The notes under the pieces are model-generated. The model searched no databases and was not told the DNA's origin. It worked only from the letters and a program-made list of their open reading frames with translations. From Acidimicrobiales bacterium (GTDB lineage: Bacteria; Actinomycetota; Acidimicrobiia; Acidimicrobiales; GCA-2861595), in NCBI GenBank assembly GCA_036262515.1, contig DATAIT010000059.1, forward strand, positions 1 through 53,490: a DNA stretch of 53,490 nucleotides. Direction: 5' to 3'. Each line of letters opens with the position of its first letter. Within the stretch, counting starts at the first letter, position 1. Position numbers and translations under genes: made by a program. This document shows, piece by piece, positions 51,296 through 53,490 of the stretch.

Positions 51296-53490
51296 ATGAC
51301 CACCGTCCTGGAGCCAACGATCACCACCCCCGCCTCGGCGGGTGACACCGGCCTGCTCCGCCGGCCGACCCACCCCAAGGGGGTCTGGTCGTGGATCACG
51401 ACCATCGACCACAAGCGCATCGGCATCCTCTACGGAGTCACCGCATTCGCCTTCTTCCTCATAGGCGGCATGGAGGCGTTGCTGATCCGGCTCCAGCTGG
51501 CCAAGCCCAACGGCACGGTCCTGTCGGCCGAGATGTACAACCAGATCTTCACGATGCACGGCACGACGATGATCTTCCTGGTCGTGATGCCCATGTCGGC
51601 CGCCTTCTTCAACTACCTGGTCCCACTCCAGATCGGCGCGCGCGACGTCGCCTTCCCGCGCCTCAACGCGTTCAGCTACTGGCTGTTCCTCTTCGGGGGC
51701 ATCTTCCTGTACTCGAGCTTCCTGCTCGGCGGCGCCCCCGACGGCGGCTGGTTCGGCTACGCCCCCAACACCAGCATCACTTTCTCGCCCGGGCACAACA
51801 TCGACTTCTGGGTCTTCGGCCTCCAGCTTCTCGGCATCGCGTCCACGGTCGGATCGGTGAACCTCATCGTCACCATGCTCAACATGCGGGCTCCGGGGAT
51901 GACCCTGATGCGCATGCCCGTGTTCACCTGGATGACCCTGGTGTCGTCGTTCCTGATCCTCTTCGCCATGCCGGTGATCACCGTGGCGTTGTTCCTGCTC
52001 ATGTTCGACCGGAACTTCGGGTCCAACTTCTTCAACCCGGCGGCCGGCGGTGACCCGGTGCTCTGGCAGCACCTCTTCTGGCTCTTCGGCCATCCGGAGG
52101 TGTACATCCTCATCCTGCCCGCCATGGGCATGGTGTCGGAGATCCTGCCCGTCTTCGCCCGCAAGCCGCTGTTCGGCTACCCGGTCATCGTGTTCTCGGG
52201 CATCGCCATCGGCTTCATGGGGTGGGGCGTGTGGGTGCACCACATGTTCACCGTCGGCCTCGGCCCGGTGGCCGTCTCTGCCTTCTCGGTGTCCACCATG
52301 TTCATCGCGGTGCCCACGGGCGTGAAGATCTTCAACTGGACGGCCACGATCTGGAAGGGGTCGTTGCGGTTCACCACGCCGATGCTGTTCGCCCTCGGGT
52401 TCATCGGCATGTTCACCATCGGCGGTCTGTCGGGCGTCACCCACTCGGTCTCGCCCCACGATCGCCAGCAGACCGACACCTACTACGTGGTGGCCCACTT
52501 CCACTACGTGCTGTTCGGAGGCGCCCTGTTCGGGATCATGGGCGGCATCTACTACTGGTGGCCGAAGGTCTTCGGATTCCTGCTCGACGAGCGCATCGGC
52601 AAGCTCAACTTCTGGACGTGGCTCATCGGGTTCAACATGACCTTCGCCCCCATGCACATCCTCGGGCTGCGCGGCATGCCGCGACGGATCTACACCTACG
52701 ACGACAGCCTCGGCCTGAGCGCCTTGAACATGCTGGCCACGGTGGGGTCGTTCGTCATCGCCTTCTCCACGCTGGTGTTCATCTACAACGTGTGGTTCTC
52801 GACCAAGAAGAAGCGGGTGCCGGCGGGGGACGACCCGTGGGACGGCCGGACGCTCGAGTGGTCCACCTCCTCGCCGCCGCCCGAGTACAACTTCACCGAG
52901 ACCCCGACGGTCCACGCCGTCGACGATCTCTGGCACCGGAAGTACACCGAGGACGACGAGGGTCGGCTGGTTCGCGTCGACGGCGGCCCGCTCGGTCCGT
53001 TGCCCGCCGATGTCCTGCGCAGGCAGGCGACGGTGGCACTGGCAGAGGCGGACGGCGACGCTGCGCCCGCGAACAACGGAGACGGCAACGGCTCGGGTGA
53101 CGAGAGCGGCCACGGCCACGGCGGCGCGCCGTCCGCCCACGAGCTGGGCATCCACATGCCATCGCCGAGCTACTACCCGATCCTGGCGGCGTTCTCGCTG
53201 CCGATCATCTCCTACGGCATGCTCTACGGCCGCAGCTCGGGCTCGCACTACGTGGTCTCGGTGATCGGCGCCGTGATGCTGTTCACCTCCATCTACGCAT
53301 GGGGCATGGAGCCGTCGGCCGAGCCCGAGGACCCCGACGAGCACCACAGCGGCGACGCACCGGCTCTGGGCGCAGGAGCGACCGCCGCGCTCGAGGCCGG
53401 GAGCGCCCCCGCCGAGGCCACGAACGGCGACTCCGCCATGGCCGCCGCTGACCCCGCCGCCGAGCCCGCCGCCGCTCCCGCCGCCGCCGC
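51296..53490 (+). CDS. ctaD: Cytochrome c oxidase subunit I with C-terminal extension (partial)
   Basis: Runs off the window after 731 codons with no stop. The core is a canonical A-type subunit I. Heme a ligands are His 88 (FTMHGTTMIF) and His 403, the heme a3 ligand is His 401 (VVAHFHYVLFGG), and the CuB ligands are His 266 with cross-link Tyr 270 (LFGHPEVY) and His 315/316 (VWVHHMF). The K-channel Lys lies in VPTGVKIFNW. After ~540 the protein continues with a hydrophilic linker, two more helices (YYPILAAFSLPIISYGMLYG and VVSVIGAVMLFTSIYAW) and a Pro/Ala/Glu-rich tail, resembling a fused subunit IV (CtaF-like) segment. ATG 51296 follows GGAGAG. Confidence 0.96.
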   Translation, partial: MTTVLEPTITTPASAGDTGLLRRPTHPKGVWSWITTIDHKRIGILYGVTAFAFFLIGGMEALLIRLQLAKPNGTVLSAEMYNQIFTMHGTTMIFLVVMPMSAAFFNYLVPLQIGARDVAFPRLNAFSYWLFLFGGIFLYSSFLLGGAPDGGWFGYAPNTSITFSPGHNIDFWVFGLQLLGIASTVGSVNLIVTMLNMRAPGMTLMRMPVFTWMTLVSSFLILFAMPVITVALFLLMFDRNFGSNFFNPAAGGDPVLWQHLFWLFGHPEVYILILPAMGMVSEILPVFARKPLFGYPVIVFSGIAIGFMGWGVWVHHMFTVGLGPVAVSAFSVSTMFIAVPTGVKIFNWTATIWKGSLRFTTPMLFALGFIGMFTIGGLSGVTHSVSPHDRQQTDTYYVVAHFHYVLFGGALFGIMGGIYYWWPKVFGFLLDERIGKLNFWTWLIGFNMTFAPMHILGLRGMPRRIYTYDDSLGLSALNMLATVGSFVIAFSTLVFIYNVWFSTKKKRVPAGDDPWDGRTLEWSTSSPPPEYNFTETPTVHAVDDLWHRKYTEDDEGRLVRVDGGPLGPLPADVLRRQATVALAEADGDAAPANNGDGNGSGDESGHGHGGAPSAHELGIHMPSPSYYPILAAFSLPIISYGMLYGRSSGSHYVVSVIGAVMLFTSIYAWGMEPSAEPEDPDEHHSGDAPALGAGATAALEAGSAPAEATNGDSAMAAADPAAEPAAAPAAA

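Overview
The window reads as chromosomal DNA of a very GC-rich actinobacterium. Support comes from the dnaK-grpE-dnaJ-hspR operon with HAIR-like operators, a BldC-type regulator, clpS next to a DUF2017 gene, an actinobacterial (dUMP-forming type) dCTP deaminase, a caa3-type oxidase and frequent GTG/TTG starts with 4-base (ATGA/GTGA) overlaps. The class Acidimicrobiia is my best guess, but it is an inference from gene style and synteny, not from a marker tree.

Layout. 1-3.9 kb: tRNA-Gly(CCC) with phased repeats beyond its 3' end, dcd, a membrane Fe-S oxidoreductase of the EtfD type and a winged-helix protein. 3.9-14.4 kb: gpmA, then the heat-shock block dnaK-grpE-dnaJ-hspR and clpB, each with a HAIR-like site over the -35 region. 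Between them lie a sortase-anchored surface protein and a secreted caspase-like protein on the other strand. 14.4-26.9 kb: a purine cluster, purA-D-E-B-C-S-Q, purL and purF-M, interrupted by two antisense genes (a basic/coiled-coil hypothetical protein and a PHP phosphoesterase). 26.9-36.4 kb: an EEP nuclease-fold protein, branched-chain amino acid catabolism (Leu/Val dehydrogenase plus a fused 2-oxoacid dehydrogenase E1), bldC with tandem terminators, a HAD protein, an ECF sigma factor with a long membrane-type tail beside a secreted subtilase, and a PQQ-type sugar dehydrogenase lipoprotein.

36.5-40.5 kb is accessory and partly decayed: a VOC protein, a deletion relic of a cyclic-nucleotide-binding domain, an integrase C-terminal relic, an AbrB/PIN-like pair behind a perfect inverted repeat, helically phased direct repeats, and tRNA-Phe and tRNA-Asp. 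Next come a degenerate RsbW-like protein, an excisionase-like HTH protein, a cupin and tRNA-Glu. The usual Glu-Asp-Phe tRNA cluster is split here by about 1.7 kb.

40.5-53.5 kb: an S51-like/CysRS-tail fusion, plsY-degV, DUF2017-clpS and the heme A/oxidase region. ctaA and ctaB diverge. ctaB is followed by an oxidase-like module: a subunit I homologue that keeps its heme histidines but has lost all three CuB histidines, a short subunit III, a 7-TM protein ending in a blue-copper domain, and a TlpA thioredoxin. After it come the canonical ctaC (CuA plus cytochrome c) and a ctaD with a C-terminal extension that runs off the window. The CuB-less module is the strongest candidate for an undescribed system. 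A second notable signal is a family of three 49-nt imperfect palindromes at 821, 8791 and 41902 that share one register.
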